A DNA stretch of 64,000 bases, from contig JAYKGV010000002.1 in assembly GCA_035285595.1 (NCBI GenBank), positions 62,001 through 126,000 of the forward strand, given 5' to 3'. Made by a program: the position numbers and the translations under genes. Position 1 is the stretch's first letter. Every line of letters starts with the position of its first letter. The notes below the pieces were generated by a model. It worked only from the letters and a program-made list of their open reading frames with translations, had not been told where the DNA came from and searched no databases. This stretch comes from VGJW01 sp035285595. GTDB lineage: Bacteria > Cyanobacteriota > Sericytochromatia > S15B-MN24 > VGJW01. Below, piece by piece: positions 7,296-16,087 of the stretch.

Positions 7296-8762
7296 ATGAT
7301 GTATCGCCCGCAGCCCGAAGCCGGCGGTCACGGAGACGTTGCCTTGTCCCAGCAGGACCTATTGACCCCCAAGCCCGCGCCCCGGACGCTCGTGGCTCGA
7401 TTGATCGCGCAGCGTTATGGGCGTGTGCTCGATGGCGATATGGCGGACATGGCTCTGGAGCGGTTGGCTGTGGCAGGGGAGTCGCCCGAGGAAACGGTCG
7501 AGCGTCTCCTGACGGATCCTGCGGCTCACGAAGAAGCGCTCGTGCGCATGGCTGCCGTAGGTGAGACGTGGTTCTTTCGGGAACCCTTGCAGTTCAGTCT
7601 GCTTGAGGAGGAGGTACTGCCCAGACTCCTGAGGACGCTCGAGCGACCTGTCGTGGCGTGGGTGGCTGGTTGCTCGACGGGCGAGGACGCCTACAGTCTC
7701 GCGTTGGTCGCGTTGCGGCTTTGGGGCGACGAGGCGCCCCTGCGCATTCGGATTGTGGCCACGGACTTGAGCGCGGCCTTCGTGCACCGTGCGGAGGCAG
7801 GGCTTTTTCTCAAGCGGAGTTTCCGAGGGGTCACGGTGGAGGAGCTTGCCCCGTGGCTGGAGGAAGTCCCGGACGGCTTCAGAGTCAAGCCTGCGGTTCG
7901 TGAGCTGGTGACCTTCCGGACGCACAACCTTGTGCCCGACGAGGGTTATCAGACGATGCTCGGGGGAACGGCCGACGTCGTCCTTTGTCGCAACGTCGTG
8001 TCGTACTTTGCCAAGGAGACCTTCCGTTCCGTCAACCGCAAGCTTGCGGCTGCCGTGGCTCCCGGGGGCGTCCTGTTGCTGGGCCCGGCCGAGACGGTCT
8101 TGCACGATTCCGGTGCTTTGCGTCTGGAGCAGCGCGGTGGACTGTTCTACTACACGAGGTCAGCCGATGCCCTGCCCGGGGCTCTTCCCTCCGACATGCC
8201 ACTCCCCCGGGCCGTGCGGGCCGCGGAGTTCAGACGCGCCACAGGATTCCTCGGTACTGCTGCTCGCGCGCCTTATCATGGGGGCACTGGCCCGCTGCAG
8301 CCCTTGCCCTTTCGTGCCGAGGTGGCCGAGGAGCCTTCACCAGACGAAGGCTTGCTGGGTGAGGCCCTGATGCTGATCGATGTGGGCTCGTTGCCCGACG
8401 CGGTCGTTCTCTGTCAGGCGGCTCTCGAGGAGGATCCGTGCCGTCCGGCGGCTCACTTCCTGCTTGGTCTGGCAAGGCGCCTGCAGGGGTCCTTCCAAGA
8501 GGCGGTACACCTGTTCCGTGCCGCGGCCTACCTGCAGCCGGACGATTGGTTGGCGCCGTTTCATCTTGCCGAGTCCTACCGCGCCCTCGATCGGTGGGAC
8601 GAGGCCTTGCGTGAATATCGCAGTTGCCTCGCCAGGATGGATGCCGGCCAGGTGGAGCCCGCACCGGCCTTGCTGGGTGGCTTTGCCCCGTCGTATTTCC
8701 GCAAGGCCTGTGCGCGCCACATCGAGCAGCTTGGAGAGATTCTGAGCGACGCCGGCGCGTGA
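7296..8762 (+). CDS. CheR-type protein-glutamate methyltransferase with TPR tail
   Basis: About 488 aa from the ATG at 7296; GGGG 6 nt upstream supports this over the GTG at 7266. The N-terminal region has the CheR sequence GETWFFRE and the SAM-binding VAGCSTGEDAYSLAL. ATDLS, a GLFLKRSFRGV segment, and CRNVVSYF follow. The FR..FRHNL-type FRTHNLV is also present. After a linker, residues ~365-480 contain tetratricopeptide-like helices (AHFLLGLARRLQGSFQEAVHLF and following). CheR methylates chemoreceptor glutamates using SAM. CheR-TPR proteins are found in chemosensory systems that control motility, development or second messengers. No receptor, CheA or CheB is in the window. The substrate is therefore unknown. 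Confidence 0.88.
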   Translation: MMYRPQPEAGGHGDVALSQQDLLTPKPAPRTLVARLIAQRYGRVLDGDMADMALERLAVAGESPEETVERLLTDPAAHEEALVRMAAVGETWFFREPLQFSLLEEEVLPRLLRTLERPVVAWVAGCSTGEDAYSLALVALRLWGDEAPLRIRIVATDLSAAFVHRAEAGLFLKRSFRGVTVEELAPWLEEVPDGFRVKPAVRELVTFRTHNLVPDEGYQTMLGGTADVVLCRNVVSYFAKETFRSVNRKLAAAVAPGGVLLLGPAETVLHDSGALRLEQRGGLFYYTRSADALPGALPSDMPLPRAVRAAEFRRATGFLGTAARAPYHGGTGPLQPLPFRAEVAEEPSPDEGLLGEALMLIDVGSLPDAVVLCQAALEEDPCRPAAHFLLGLARRLQGSFQEAVHLFRAAAYLQPDDWLAPFHLAESYRALDRWDEALREYRSCLARMDAGQVEPAPALLGGFAPSYFRKACARHIEQLGEILSDAGA

Positions 8763-8830
8763 TGCGCTTGGCTTCTCCATGCTGACGGCCATCACGGAGA
8801 AACTTGTCGCCTAGCGCCACAATCGGCGTC

Positions 8831-10195
8831 ATGAAGCGTGTGTACGTCGATGCGACAGATCGTCTGGAGCGGGCTGAGAGCGGTAACTTCGCACCGGGAG
8901 ACTGGGCGCGGCTCGCGAGGTTGGCTTCACGTTTCCGTGAGACCACGGTGCAGGACGAGCTCCTGTCCCTGACGGCTTGGCCCTCGCTGTCGGAACCTAC
9001 AGAGGCTGTCATTCGGGCGGTACGTGATCTTGTGGGCCGTTGCCAGGGTCGAGGGGTCCTGACTTGGTCCGAATCTGCCGAACCCTTGCAGGTTGCGGGG
9101 CTTCTCATCCGGGAGTGGCTCGTGAGGGAGCCCGGGCGGATTCTTGTCTGGGCAGCACCCGGCAGGCTCGTGAGGTGGCAGCGGCTTGTGTCAGGCCTCG
9201 GGGATCGCGTGGTGGTGCTGCCCCACGGAGCGACGCCTCCTGAGGAGCTCTCCGAAGATCCGTGCACGGCATGGCTGGTGGATCGCCCGCCTCTCGACCT
9301 GTTGCCGCCGTCCGCACGATCGAGTGTGCGGCGTCTGGTCCTGCTGTCGCCGCGGCCGTGGGGCGCCGGGCAGTCCCTCGGGTGGCATGCGGCTTGGTTG
9401 GACAAGCAGGACGTGCCCTTGGTCCGACTCGAAGAGGAACTTCTGGTCGAGGGTCCTGCGGGCTCCGAATCTGAAACGGTTGCTCCCGATGTCAGAGTGG
9501 TGGCGGTTCGTCCGGGGGAGGCCGAGAAGGCTCTGATCTCCGAACTCGAAGGTCTTACGACCTGGTTGCACGACACGGGACGGCTCGACACCGGCGCGTT
9601 GGCCTCCGCCTGGGCGGATTTGCTGACGACGGCGGAGGTTTGGCCGGGTGCCCTTCCCCTCGTGGCGGAGCCCTTGTTGTCGCTCGAAACCGAACCGTTG
9701 GCCCGGGCTCGATTGCTGGCGCTCCTGCGTGTCGCCCTCGAGGCTTGGGAGGCGGGCCCGTCCATCGTTCCGGCCTTGCAGGCTCTCGTGGCCACCAGCC
9801 ACCGGCGGGTGCGCCTCCATGTGGCGTGCCGTCCAGCTGCCGATGGCCTTCGTCTTCGTCTGCCCGCGGGGGTGGATCTGATCGTGGATGGAGACTCTTT
9901 CGAGGCGGAGGGCCATGACCTCTGGCTGCATGCGGAGCCTGTCCGGCATCCCGTGGACATGGTGGACCGCCACAAGGGCGGACAGCGACATCACCACCTC
10001 GTCCTTGAGGGAGGACGTTCGCACAGGTGGTTGGCCGCGCTGGAGGTCAGGGGGCTGTTGCGTGCCTCGGCAGGTTCCTGGGCCGAGTGGACGGCCGGGT
10101 TGTCCCACATCCCCGATCCGGTGGCGATCTGGCGCGATCCGGAGGGCGAGGCGAGTCGTCTCGCCGTGGTCCGGGATCAAAAGGCCGTGGGGTGA
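8831..10195 (+). CDS. SNF2/RapA-like helicase-fold protein lacking catalytic motifs
   Basis: 454 aa from the ATG at 8831; a TTG at 8804 is possible. By eye the order of segments follows a SNF2 helicase. A helix before motif I (~52-75) leads to GVLTWSESAEPLQVAGLLI (~76-94), which aligns without gaps to the SNF2 motif I stretch LADEVGLGKTxxAGLIL. The Walker A Gly-Lys-Thr is Glu-Pro-Leu here. RILVWAAPGRLVRWQR (~103-118) matches motif Ia, WLVDRPP (~148-154) sits where DEAH should be, and RLVLLSPRP (~168-176) matches motif III. MVDRHKGGQR (~376-386) matches a decayed motif VI. The protein should not hydrolyse ATP. It is followed 8 bp later by the zinc-cluster gene. The helicase relationship is my manual alignment and could be wrong. 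Confidence 0.55.
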   Translation: MKRVYVDATDRLERAESGNFAPGDWARLARLASRFRETTVQDELLSLTAWPSLSEPTEAVIRAVRDLVGRCQGRGVLTWSESAEPLQVAGLLIREWLVREPGRILVWAAPGRLVRWQRLVSGLGDRVVVLPHGATPPEELSEDPCTAWLVDRPPLDLLPPSARSSVRRLVLLSPRPWGAGQSLGWHAAWLDKQDVPLVRLEEELLVEGPAGSESETVAPDVRVVAVRPGEAEKALISELEGLTTWLHDTGRLDTGALASAWADLLTTAEVWPGALPLVAEPLLSLETEPLARARLLALLRVALEAWEAGPSIVPALQALVATSHRRVRLHVACRPAADGLRLRLPAGVDLIVDGDSFEAEGHDLWLHAEPVRHPVDMVDRHKGGQRHHHLVLEGGRSHRWLAALEVRGLLRASAGSWAEWTAGLSHIPDPVAIWRDPEGEASRLAVVRDQKAVG

Positions 10196-10203
10196 GACCT
10201 GCC

Positions 10204-12168
10204 ATGCAAGATCCGACACTACGAACGTTCACGCTCGATTTCTTTCGCCGTCAAGGTGCCGAGGCCGCACCACTGGACACCCAGCGTCGTCGCTGGGCGA
10301 TCAGGATGGGGGAGCGTCGCTTCGACATTGCCTTCGCACCTGGTACCGAGGTCGAAGCTGTGCTGCCGGGAACACCACGCTTCCGGGAAATTCTTGCCGA
10401 GTGCGAGGAGCGCGGGGCTGTCAGCCATCGCCACGTCGTCTCCGAGCCCATTTCCGACCCCGCCTCCTTGCTGCTCGGCATTGCGCCCGAGGGTTGGGTC
10501 ATCTCCCGGGTTCGGTTGGACCGCGTCCGCTCAAGACGTGTGGTGGCCTTTACCCATCGGGTGGCCTATGGCGCGGGCGTGTTGCCCCATCCTGTCGAGG
10601 AGACACACGTCGACATCCTTGATCCGGTGACCGGCATGGCCAGTCCGGCACTGGTCGATGCGCTTTCCGGCCTGCAGGTCTTGCCAGCCGATCCCCCCCG
10701 CGATCTGCCACCCTTGGGGCCGCTGCACGCGCGTGCCGTGGCGCTGGTGGATGCGCGGACGGGAGTCAGAGGCGAGGCCCTCGAGCGACAGCTGCAGGCG
10801 CGTCGTACCGAGTCAGTGGCCCGTATCCGTCGCCATTACGGTGTGTTGCGCGAGGAAGCGCGCCAGCGCGAGATCCGAACTTTGGAGGAGCGCTTGGCGA
10901 CCGTGCTTGGAGCCATACGGGGAGCGCTTCCTGCGGATCTGACCGACTTGAGTCGTGAGGGAAGCGAGCTCGCCCGGCGTCTGGACGATGCCCGCAAGGG
11001 ACAGACCGTGGCCCTCGCGTCCCTTGCTCGTCTGGAGGAGGAAGCCGTAAGGGCTGAAGAAGCCGCCCATGAGGTCACTTTGACGACAGAGTTGGTCGCG
11101 CTCCATGTCGTGACCTATGATGAGGTCGCCTACGCCGTGCGGTTCGGCCGGCCTGGAGGATTTGAACGGTCACAGGGCAGCGAGTCTGCCGAGATCCTGG
11201 TCGGTTATGTACCGGTGACGCGACAGATTCTGCTTCCGGATTGTGGAGTCTGTGGCGAGGTGGTGGCGGATCCGGTGATGGCCGGTGCCGAGCTGGCCTG
11301 CAGGACCTGTGTCCGTTCGTGTGGTTCGTGTGACCGGCCGTGGCCGGATGACGGCGTTCCGGGACAGGTGTGCACGGCTTGCGGGATAGAGGCGTGTCCT
11401 GCGTGTCGGGGCGCCTGCACAGACTGCGAGACGGTGGTCTGTGCTCGACATCGTGAGTCGTGTGGGACCTGCGGTCGTGCGACGTGCCAAGGCTGTGCCG
11501 CCGCTTGTGCCGCCGATGGGGAGACGGTTTGCCATGGGTGTCGCCTCGAGGCCGGGGGTGTCCTGGTCTGTCCCGCGCATGGAGTGGCGTGTGGTCGTTG
11601 CGAAACGGTCATCCAGGTTGTGGATGCGTTGGCCAGCAAGATGGCCGGCGAGACCTTGTGCGCATCCTGTGCGGGGACGTGCGGGTCTTGTGGGGCGGTC
11701 TTTCCGCTGGAGGTCCTGCTGGAGGGCCCGGAGGGACCCTTGTGTCCCGAGCATGCAGGGACGTGCAGGACGTGCTTCGATGTCGTGTCGAGCGGCGAAT
11801 TGAGCGGATGCGGCGTGTGTGGACGGATGCAGTGCGGCAGGCATCTCGCAGCGTGTGCCGGCTGTGGCCTCATGATGTGTCCCGAGTGCTCGGGCGAGGG
11901 CGCGGGCTGCCTCCTGTGCGGTCAGCTTGCTCTCGCCGCACCCCAAGATCCTCGATTGCAGGGACTGGAGCAGGAATTCGGCCTGCCACGGGTCCGGGCG
12001 TGGTTGGTGGCCGAGCGTCAAGGAGCCCGCGTCGTCGAGTGGCAGGGGGCCATGGGGCGCTGGGGGCGCCTCGCCTGGGATCGTGAAGGCAAGCGGGTGA
12101 CGGATTTTCGCTACGGTCCGATCACGGCGATGGTGCAAGAAGTCCTCGCCAGAATCAGGCCTGCTTGA
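10204..12168 (+). CDS. Cysteine-rich multi-zinc-knuckle protein, partner of the SNF2-like gene
   Basis: 654 aa. The start ATG at 10204 has GGGGTGAG upstream. Residues 1-180 (LDFFRRQGAEAAPLD, then LPGTPRFREIL and alternating beta strands) and a coiled coil at ~185-292 ending in ELVALHVVTYDEVAYAV resemble the tail found after the helicase core in RapA/HepA-type SNF2 proteins. From ~347 to ~578 there are about 39 cysteines, mostly as CxxC pairs with a few CxxH, such as CGVCG, CRTC, CGSCG and CPEC. They should bind many zinc ions in a rod of treble-clef or ribbon knuckles. A small C-terminal domain (~595-654) contains WGRLAWDREGKRVTDF. It probably binds nucleic acid or protein. The last 14 bp overlap the convergent cyclase gene. 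Confidence 0.6.
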   Translation: MQDPTLRTFTLDFFRRQGAEAAPLDTQRRRWAIRMGERRFDIAFAPGTEVEAVLPGTPRFREILAECEERGAVSHRHVVSEPISDPASLLLGIAPEGWVISRVRLDRVRSRRVVAFTHRVAYGAGVLPHPVEETHVDILDPVTGMASPALVDALSGLQVLPADPPRDLPPLGPLHARAVALVDARTGVRGEALERQLQARRTESVARIRRHYGVLREEARQREIRTLEERLATVLGAIRGALPADLTDLSREGSELARRLDDARKGQTVALASLARLEEEAVRAEEAAHEVTLTTELVALHVVTYDEVAYAVRFGRPGGFERSQGSESAEILVGYVPVTRQILLPDCGVCGEVVADPVMAGAELACRTCVRSCGSCDRPWPDDGVPGQVCTACGIEACPACRGACTDCETVVCARHRESCGTCGRATCQGCAAACAADGETVCHGCRLEAGGVLVCPAHGVACGRCETVIQVVDALASKMAGETLCASCAGTCGSCGAVFPLEVLLEGPEGPLCPEHAGTCRTCFDVVSSGELSGCGVCGRMQCGRHLAACAGCGLMMCPECSGEGAGCLLCGQLALAAPQDPRLQGLEQEFGLPRVRAWLVAERQGARVVEWQGAMGRWGRLAWDREGKRVTDFRYGPITAMVQEVLARIRPA

Positions 12169-15100
12169 GCAGGGCCTCGACCCGGCGAATCTCCTGAGTA
12201 GCTCGGATCCCTTCGAACAGATCCCGGGCGCCCAGCAGCAGCGTGTCGGCCTCGCGGGTCTCACCTGCCTGTCGTGCCAGGTAGGCGAGGTGAACCATGG
12301 CTTGTCCCTTGTCGAGGGAGTGGCCGTGACGCCGGACATCCTCGAGCGCTTCTTTCCCTTGGGCGAGTCCTGCCTCGAGGTGTCCCTCCGCCGCCAGCAA
12401 ACGACCCTCGAGGAGCCGGATCATGGCGGATTCTGCCTGCTGGCCGGCGTCGGCGGCCAGGGAGGCTGCCTTCCTGAGGACCTCTCGTGAGGTCTCGAGG
12501 CGTTCGGCCAGAAGCAGGGCCTGCCCGAGACCTCGTAGCACCTCGGCGGCATAGGTACCTGCACCGGCCTGCTCCAGCAGTCGAACAGACGCTTCGAAGC
12601 AAGGTATGGCCTCGATCGGAGCCTCGCGGGCCAAGTGAATCCGGCCGATGAAGTTGGCACAGGCCGCACGACCGAGGGGGTTGCCGAGGCTTTCGTAGAG
12701 CGTATCTGCACCTTGGATGGCCTCGGTGGCCTCGTCGAGGAGGCCGAGTTTCAGTCTCAGGCCTCCCAGGTTGTTCAGGATGTGAGCGCTGCGTGAACGG
12801 TCCCCGATGCGCGCACAGATCGCGTGAGCCCTGTCATACGCGTCCGCGGCGGCTCCCCAGTCCCCCGCCAACTCCTGGGCCATGGCGAGGTTCGTGAGAC
12901 CGACCACGCGACGGGGAACATCCCGTGCCTCGTCTACAAGAGTCAGCATCCGCTGGTAGTAGCCGATGGCCTCAGGTCGGCCCCGCCGACTGGCCACGTT
13001 GCCGAGGATATTCATCACGTCCGCCATGACCAGCGGCTGCAGATCGGCTCGGATCAGTCCTAGGGCCAACTGACACTGGGCTTCGGCCTGATCCAGGTCA
13101 CCCGAGGTCATGAGTTGTTCGGCCAAGGTCGCCCGCAGCGTGGCCTCCTCCTCGGGGTCGGTGACCTCGCCAATCCGGCGTTGGCACCTGGCGATGGCGC
13201 CCCGCGTGTCGCCTTGTCGGATGATGGCCCTGATCAATCCGGCTTCCCAGCTGCCTCTGTCCGGATCGTCGGGGGCGTGCGCCAGTGCCTCGAGGAAGCC
13301 CTCCTGGGCAAGGACGACTTCACCCGTGACCGTCAGGACCGTCGCGAGTCCAGCAAGGATGTGCGCCTTGGTGAGGCCCGGGTCGATGTCGAGGGTCAGT
13401 CGATCGAAATGCTCGAGTGCCTGACGGTACAAGCGGATCGCTTCCTCATTGCCAAAGGCGAAGCGTGCTTCTTCGGCGGCCTCGAAGGCGTATCGGGTGG
13501 CCGGACCGTCCTGTTCGGCCCGACCCAGATGATGAGCCAGAACCCTGGCCCTGTCTGGCGTACCCGGCACCGTGCGTTCCTCGATGGCCCTTGCGGCCTT
13601 TCCGTGCCAGTCCCGGCGCGCCGAGAGCAGCAGGTTCTCGTAGGCGACCTCCTGTGCGACGGCCTGTGTGAACGCGTGGCGGGCCTCGGGCATCGGGTAC
13701 AGGAATCCGAGCCTGACCAGATCGGCCAAATCCCTGTCGGCATTTCGATCAAGTACGACCGACAGCAGGGGATCTTCAACGGTCCTGCCCAGTACGGATG
13801 CCACCTGCAAGACCTGTCGGGGTGAAGCATCAAGCTGATCGAGTCGAGCGGCAAGGGCCCCCTGGACACTGCTGGGCAACCGAAAGCCACCTTCACTGGA
13901 AGCGACGGACCACGTGGCACCTTCGCGGACGAGCACACCGGCTTCCTGAACCGCACGTATCAATTCCTTGAGATAAAAGGGATTGCCTTCTGCCTTGCCA
14001 AGGACCTCGTCCACCAGATGACGGACCGCGGGCGAAAGCGATTCCGGCACGGCCTGCAGAAGCGTCGTGACAAAGGCGCTCGACTCTTCGGGTGCCAGGG
14101 GAGCAAGCCGAATCGACCGGAACGTGGGATGTCGTTCAAAAATTCCGGGCAGCGTTTCAGGCTCACGCGTGGCCAGCAGCAGGAGCAGGCGTACCGTGCC
14201 CGCCTCGCGTTCGAGACGTTGCAGCAAGCCCTCGAGCCAAGCGAGAGAAGGCGCGTCGGCCCATTGGACGTCGTCGATCACGAGGACTGTCGGGCCCTCT
14301 CGCGCCATCGCGATCACAAGGTCGTCGAGCACGACGAAACTTGCCGACCGACGTTGCTGCGGGGAAAGGCTGGCTACTTCGGGATGAGTCACGGGAAGGC
14401 CCAGGAGATGGGCCAGAGAAGATGTGCTGCGAGGGACGTTGTACGGCAGCCAGCGGGCGACGAGGCCCTCGAGCGCGGCGAAGGCCTCCTCGGGCGTTGG
14501 GCCTCGGTTCTCGAGCAGTGGCTGCAAGACCGACGCGGCGACGGCGTGGGCTCGGTCACGATCGAAGGAGACCCCTCGACCCCAAAGGACCAGCGCGCCT
14601 TCCTGCCGAAACCGGCGGGTCTCCTGCCTCAGCAACAGAGATTTTCCCGAGCCGACGTCTCCGGCCAGTATCAAGCCGGCGGGTCGTCCATCGAGGACGG
14701 ATTGCCAAGACGTTGCCAGCGCCTTTTGTTCCTCGAGGCGTCCGATGACATCCGCGTCCTGGCCGCCGAGGGATGGACCTTCGTCATGTTCTGGCCCAAG
14801 GATCTGCCACGCGGCCAAGGGTTGGTCCTTGCTGGCCGATGGGGGCGTCGCTGCCGGTTCACCGCGGAAATGGCCCTGAACCTGTCGCCAGGTTTCGGCC
14901 GAAACCAACACCCCGCCCGGCGGCGCGGCAGCCTCCATCTTCGAGGCGATGGTCACCGTTTCGCCCGTCACCGTGTAATCGGCCCTCTGGCTGCCGCCCA
15001 CGCTTCCCGCCACCACGAGGCCCGTATGGAGACCCACACGGACCCTGAGCTTGATGCCGGTCTTCCCCTCGAGATCCTCGGCGAAACCTGACGCGGCCTG

Positions 15101-15610
15101 TTGCATCGCCCAGCCCGCCAGGACACCACGCAAGGCATCATCCTCGTGCGCCACCGGCGCCCCGAAGAGGGCCATGATGGCGTCGCCCAGATACTTGTCG
15201 ACGACCCCCCCGTAGCGGTAGATGGGCTCGGTCAGAACCTGGAAAAACCGGTTGACGATGCCGGTGACTTCCTCGGGGTCAAGGCGCTCGGACATGGCTG
15301 TGAAGCCCGATACATCCGTGAAGAGGACCGTGACTACACGGCGATCCCCCTTGTGAAGTTCGGTCGTGGGGGTCGGCTTCGGAGGTGCCACGGACGAGGG
15401 GCCGGCGGACACGACAACCTCCGACACGACGGCCGTCGTGGGCGGTATGGATTGCGTCCTCTCCTGCTGCATCCCGCACTGCGTACAGAAGGAATGGTCG
15501 CGCGCCACCGGGGTGTCGCATGCCGGGCAGCGCGCGCCAAGACCACAGCCACACGCCTTGCAGAAGCGGGCGTAGGCGGGATTGGGCGTCGCGCAGCTCG
15601 GGCAGCCCAC
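12155..15610 (-). CDS. Zinc ribbon / class III adenylate cyclase / AAA ATPase / TPR signalling protein
   Basis: 1151 aa from a GTG at 15610. GGGAG in the end of the upstream gene is 12 nt away. The frame stays open far upstream, but that part overlaps other genes and is not used. Residues 1-46 form a double zinc ribbon (CPSC, CKAC, CPAC, CTQC). Residues ~92-245 form a class III nucleotide cyclase with metal-binding D99 in FTDVSG and D143 in LGDAIMA. Residues ~300-480 form a P-loop NTPase with Walker A GDVGSGKS (~317-324) and Walker B VLVIDDVQWAD. The rest (~700-1150) is TPR-like helical repeats. This is the large cyclase/ATPase/TPR regulator type. It probably makes cAMP in response to protein partners or ligands bound by the ATPase-TPR part. 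The cofactor residues look intact. Confidence 0.85.
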   Translation of the reverse strand: MGCPSCATPNPAYARFCKACGCGLGARCPACDTPVARDHSFCTQCGMQQERTQSIPPTTAVVSEVVVSAGPSSVAPPKPTPTTELHKGDRRVVTVLFTDVSGFTAMSERLDPEEVTGIVNRFFQVLTEPIYRYGGVVDKYLGDAIMALFGAPVAHEDDALRGVLAGWAMQQAASGFAEDLEGKTGIKLRVRVGLHTGLVVAGSVGGSQRADYTVTGETVTIASKMEAAAPPGGVLVSAETWRQVQGHFRGEPAATPPSASKDQPLAAWQILGPEHDEGPSLGGQDADVIGRLEEQKALATSWQSVLDGRPAGLILAGDVGSGKSLLLRQETRRFRQEGALVLWGRGVSFDRDRAHAVAASVLQPLLENRGPTPEEAFAALEGLVARWLPYNVPRSTSSLAHLLGLPVTHPEVASLSPQQRRSASFVVLDDLVIAMAREGPTVLVIDDVQWADAPSLAWLEGLLQRLEREAGTVRLLLLLATREPETLPGIFERHPTFRSIRLAPLAPEESSAFVTTLLQAVPESLSPAVRHLVDEVLGKAEGNPFYLKELIRAVQEAGVLVREGATWSVASSEGGFRLPSSVQGALAARLDQLDASPRQVLQVASVLGRTVEDPLLSVVLDRNADRDLADLVRLGFLYPMPEARHAFTQAVAQEVAYENLLLSARRDWHGKAARAIEERTVPGTPDRARVLAHHLGRAEQDGPATRYAFEAAEEARFAFGNEEAIRLYRQALEHFDRLTLDIDPGLTKAHILAGLATVLTVTGEVVLAQEGFLEALAHAPDDPDRGSWEAGLIRAIIRQGDTRGAIARCQRRIGEVTDPEEEATLRATLAEQLMTSGDLDQAEAQCQLALGLIRADLQPLVMADVMNILGNVASRRGRPEAIGYYQRMLTLVDEARDVPRRVVGLTNLAMAQELAGDWGAAADAYDRAHAICARIGDRSRSAHILNNLGGLRLKLGLLDEATEAIQGADTLYESLGNPLGRAACANFIGRIHLAREAPIEAIPCFEASVRLLEQAGAGTYAAEVLRGLGQALLLAERLETSREVLRKAASLAADAGQQAESAMIRLLEGRLLAAEGHLEAGLAQGKEALEDVRRHGHSLDKGQAMVHLAYLARQAGETREADTLLLGARDLFEGIRATQEIRRVEALLKQA

Positions 15611-15617
15611 GGCGGTT

Positions 15618-15983
15618 TCAATCTCCCAATGCGAGGACCTGTTGGCCCAGAAGGACCGTTGCGAGGGCCTCGGGATCCGTGCCGATCTTTCGCGCGGCAG
15701 AACGGAGACGACCTGCAAGAGCCGAGGGCAGCGTGAGGGACATCGAGCCCTCGATCGCGGGTTCGGTCGACCGAGGAGCGAAGTCCTCCCCGTCTTCGTC
15801 GACAGGAGCCTGCCACGTGCGCACGACCGGACCCTTGCGTTCCCGCGGCGGCCCCTTGCGGTCGCGCGGTGGGCCCGAGCGTTCCCGCGGCGGGCCGGAA
15901 AAGTCGCCCCGGCCCGGGCCGCGTGGCGGTCGGCCGGCAGAGTCGCCGCGTGGGGGCCTGGAGGGGGGGCGTGAACTAGGCAC
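15618..15983 (-). CDS. Arg/Pro/Gly-rich protein with C-terminal ribbon-helix-helix-like segment
   Basis: 121 aa from a GTG at 15983 with AGGAG 8 nt upstream. Residues 1-52 are disordered and built from near-repeats of GPPRER/GPPRDRKG, strongly basic. Residues ~79-118 (SMSLTLPSALAGRLRSAARK onward) read as a ribbon-helix-helix pattern: a short strand followed by two helices, as in CopG/Arc-type DNA-binding proteins. Its stop is 7 bp before the cyclase start and its last codons supply the cyclase ribosome binding site, so the two are probably translated together. It may be a DNA- or RNA-binding regulator of the cyclase operon. The fold call is a guess from pattern. Confidence 0.6.
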   Translation of the reverse strand: MPSSRPPSRPPRGDSAGRPPRGPGRGDFSGPPRERSGPPRDRKGPPRERKGPVVRTWQAPVDEDGEDFAPRSTEPAIEGSMSLTLPSALAGRLRSAARKIGTDPEALATVLLGQQVLALGD

Positions 15984-16075
15984 GTGGGGGTCTCCTGCAA
16001 ATTCGGGTCTGCTGTACCGTACCCTCCGGGGCCCCTACTGCGCCAGCATGGGCCGATCTCGTGGGAAAAAGGGGC

Positions 16076-16081
16076 TATGAT
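16076..16081 (+). promoter_or_regulatory. -10-like TATGAT directly before ccdA (leaderless candidate)
   Basis: TATGAT is followed by 6 nt and the ATG. There is no Shine-Dalgarno sequence at normal spacing and no -35 match. This is the same arrangement as at 4686 and 41275. Confidence 0.4.
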
Positions 16082-16087
16082 GGGCGC

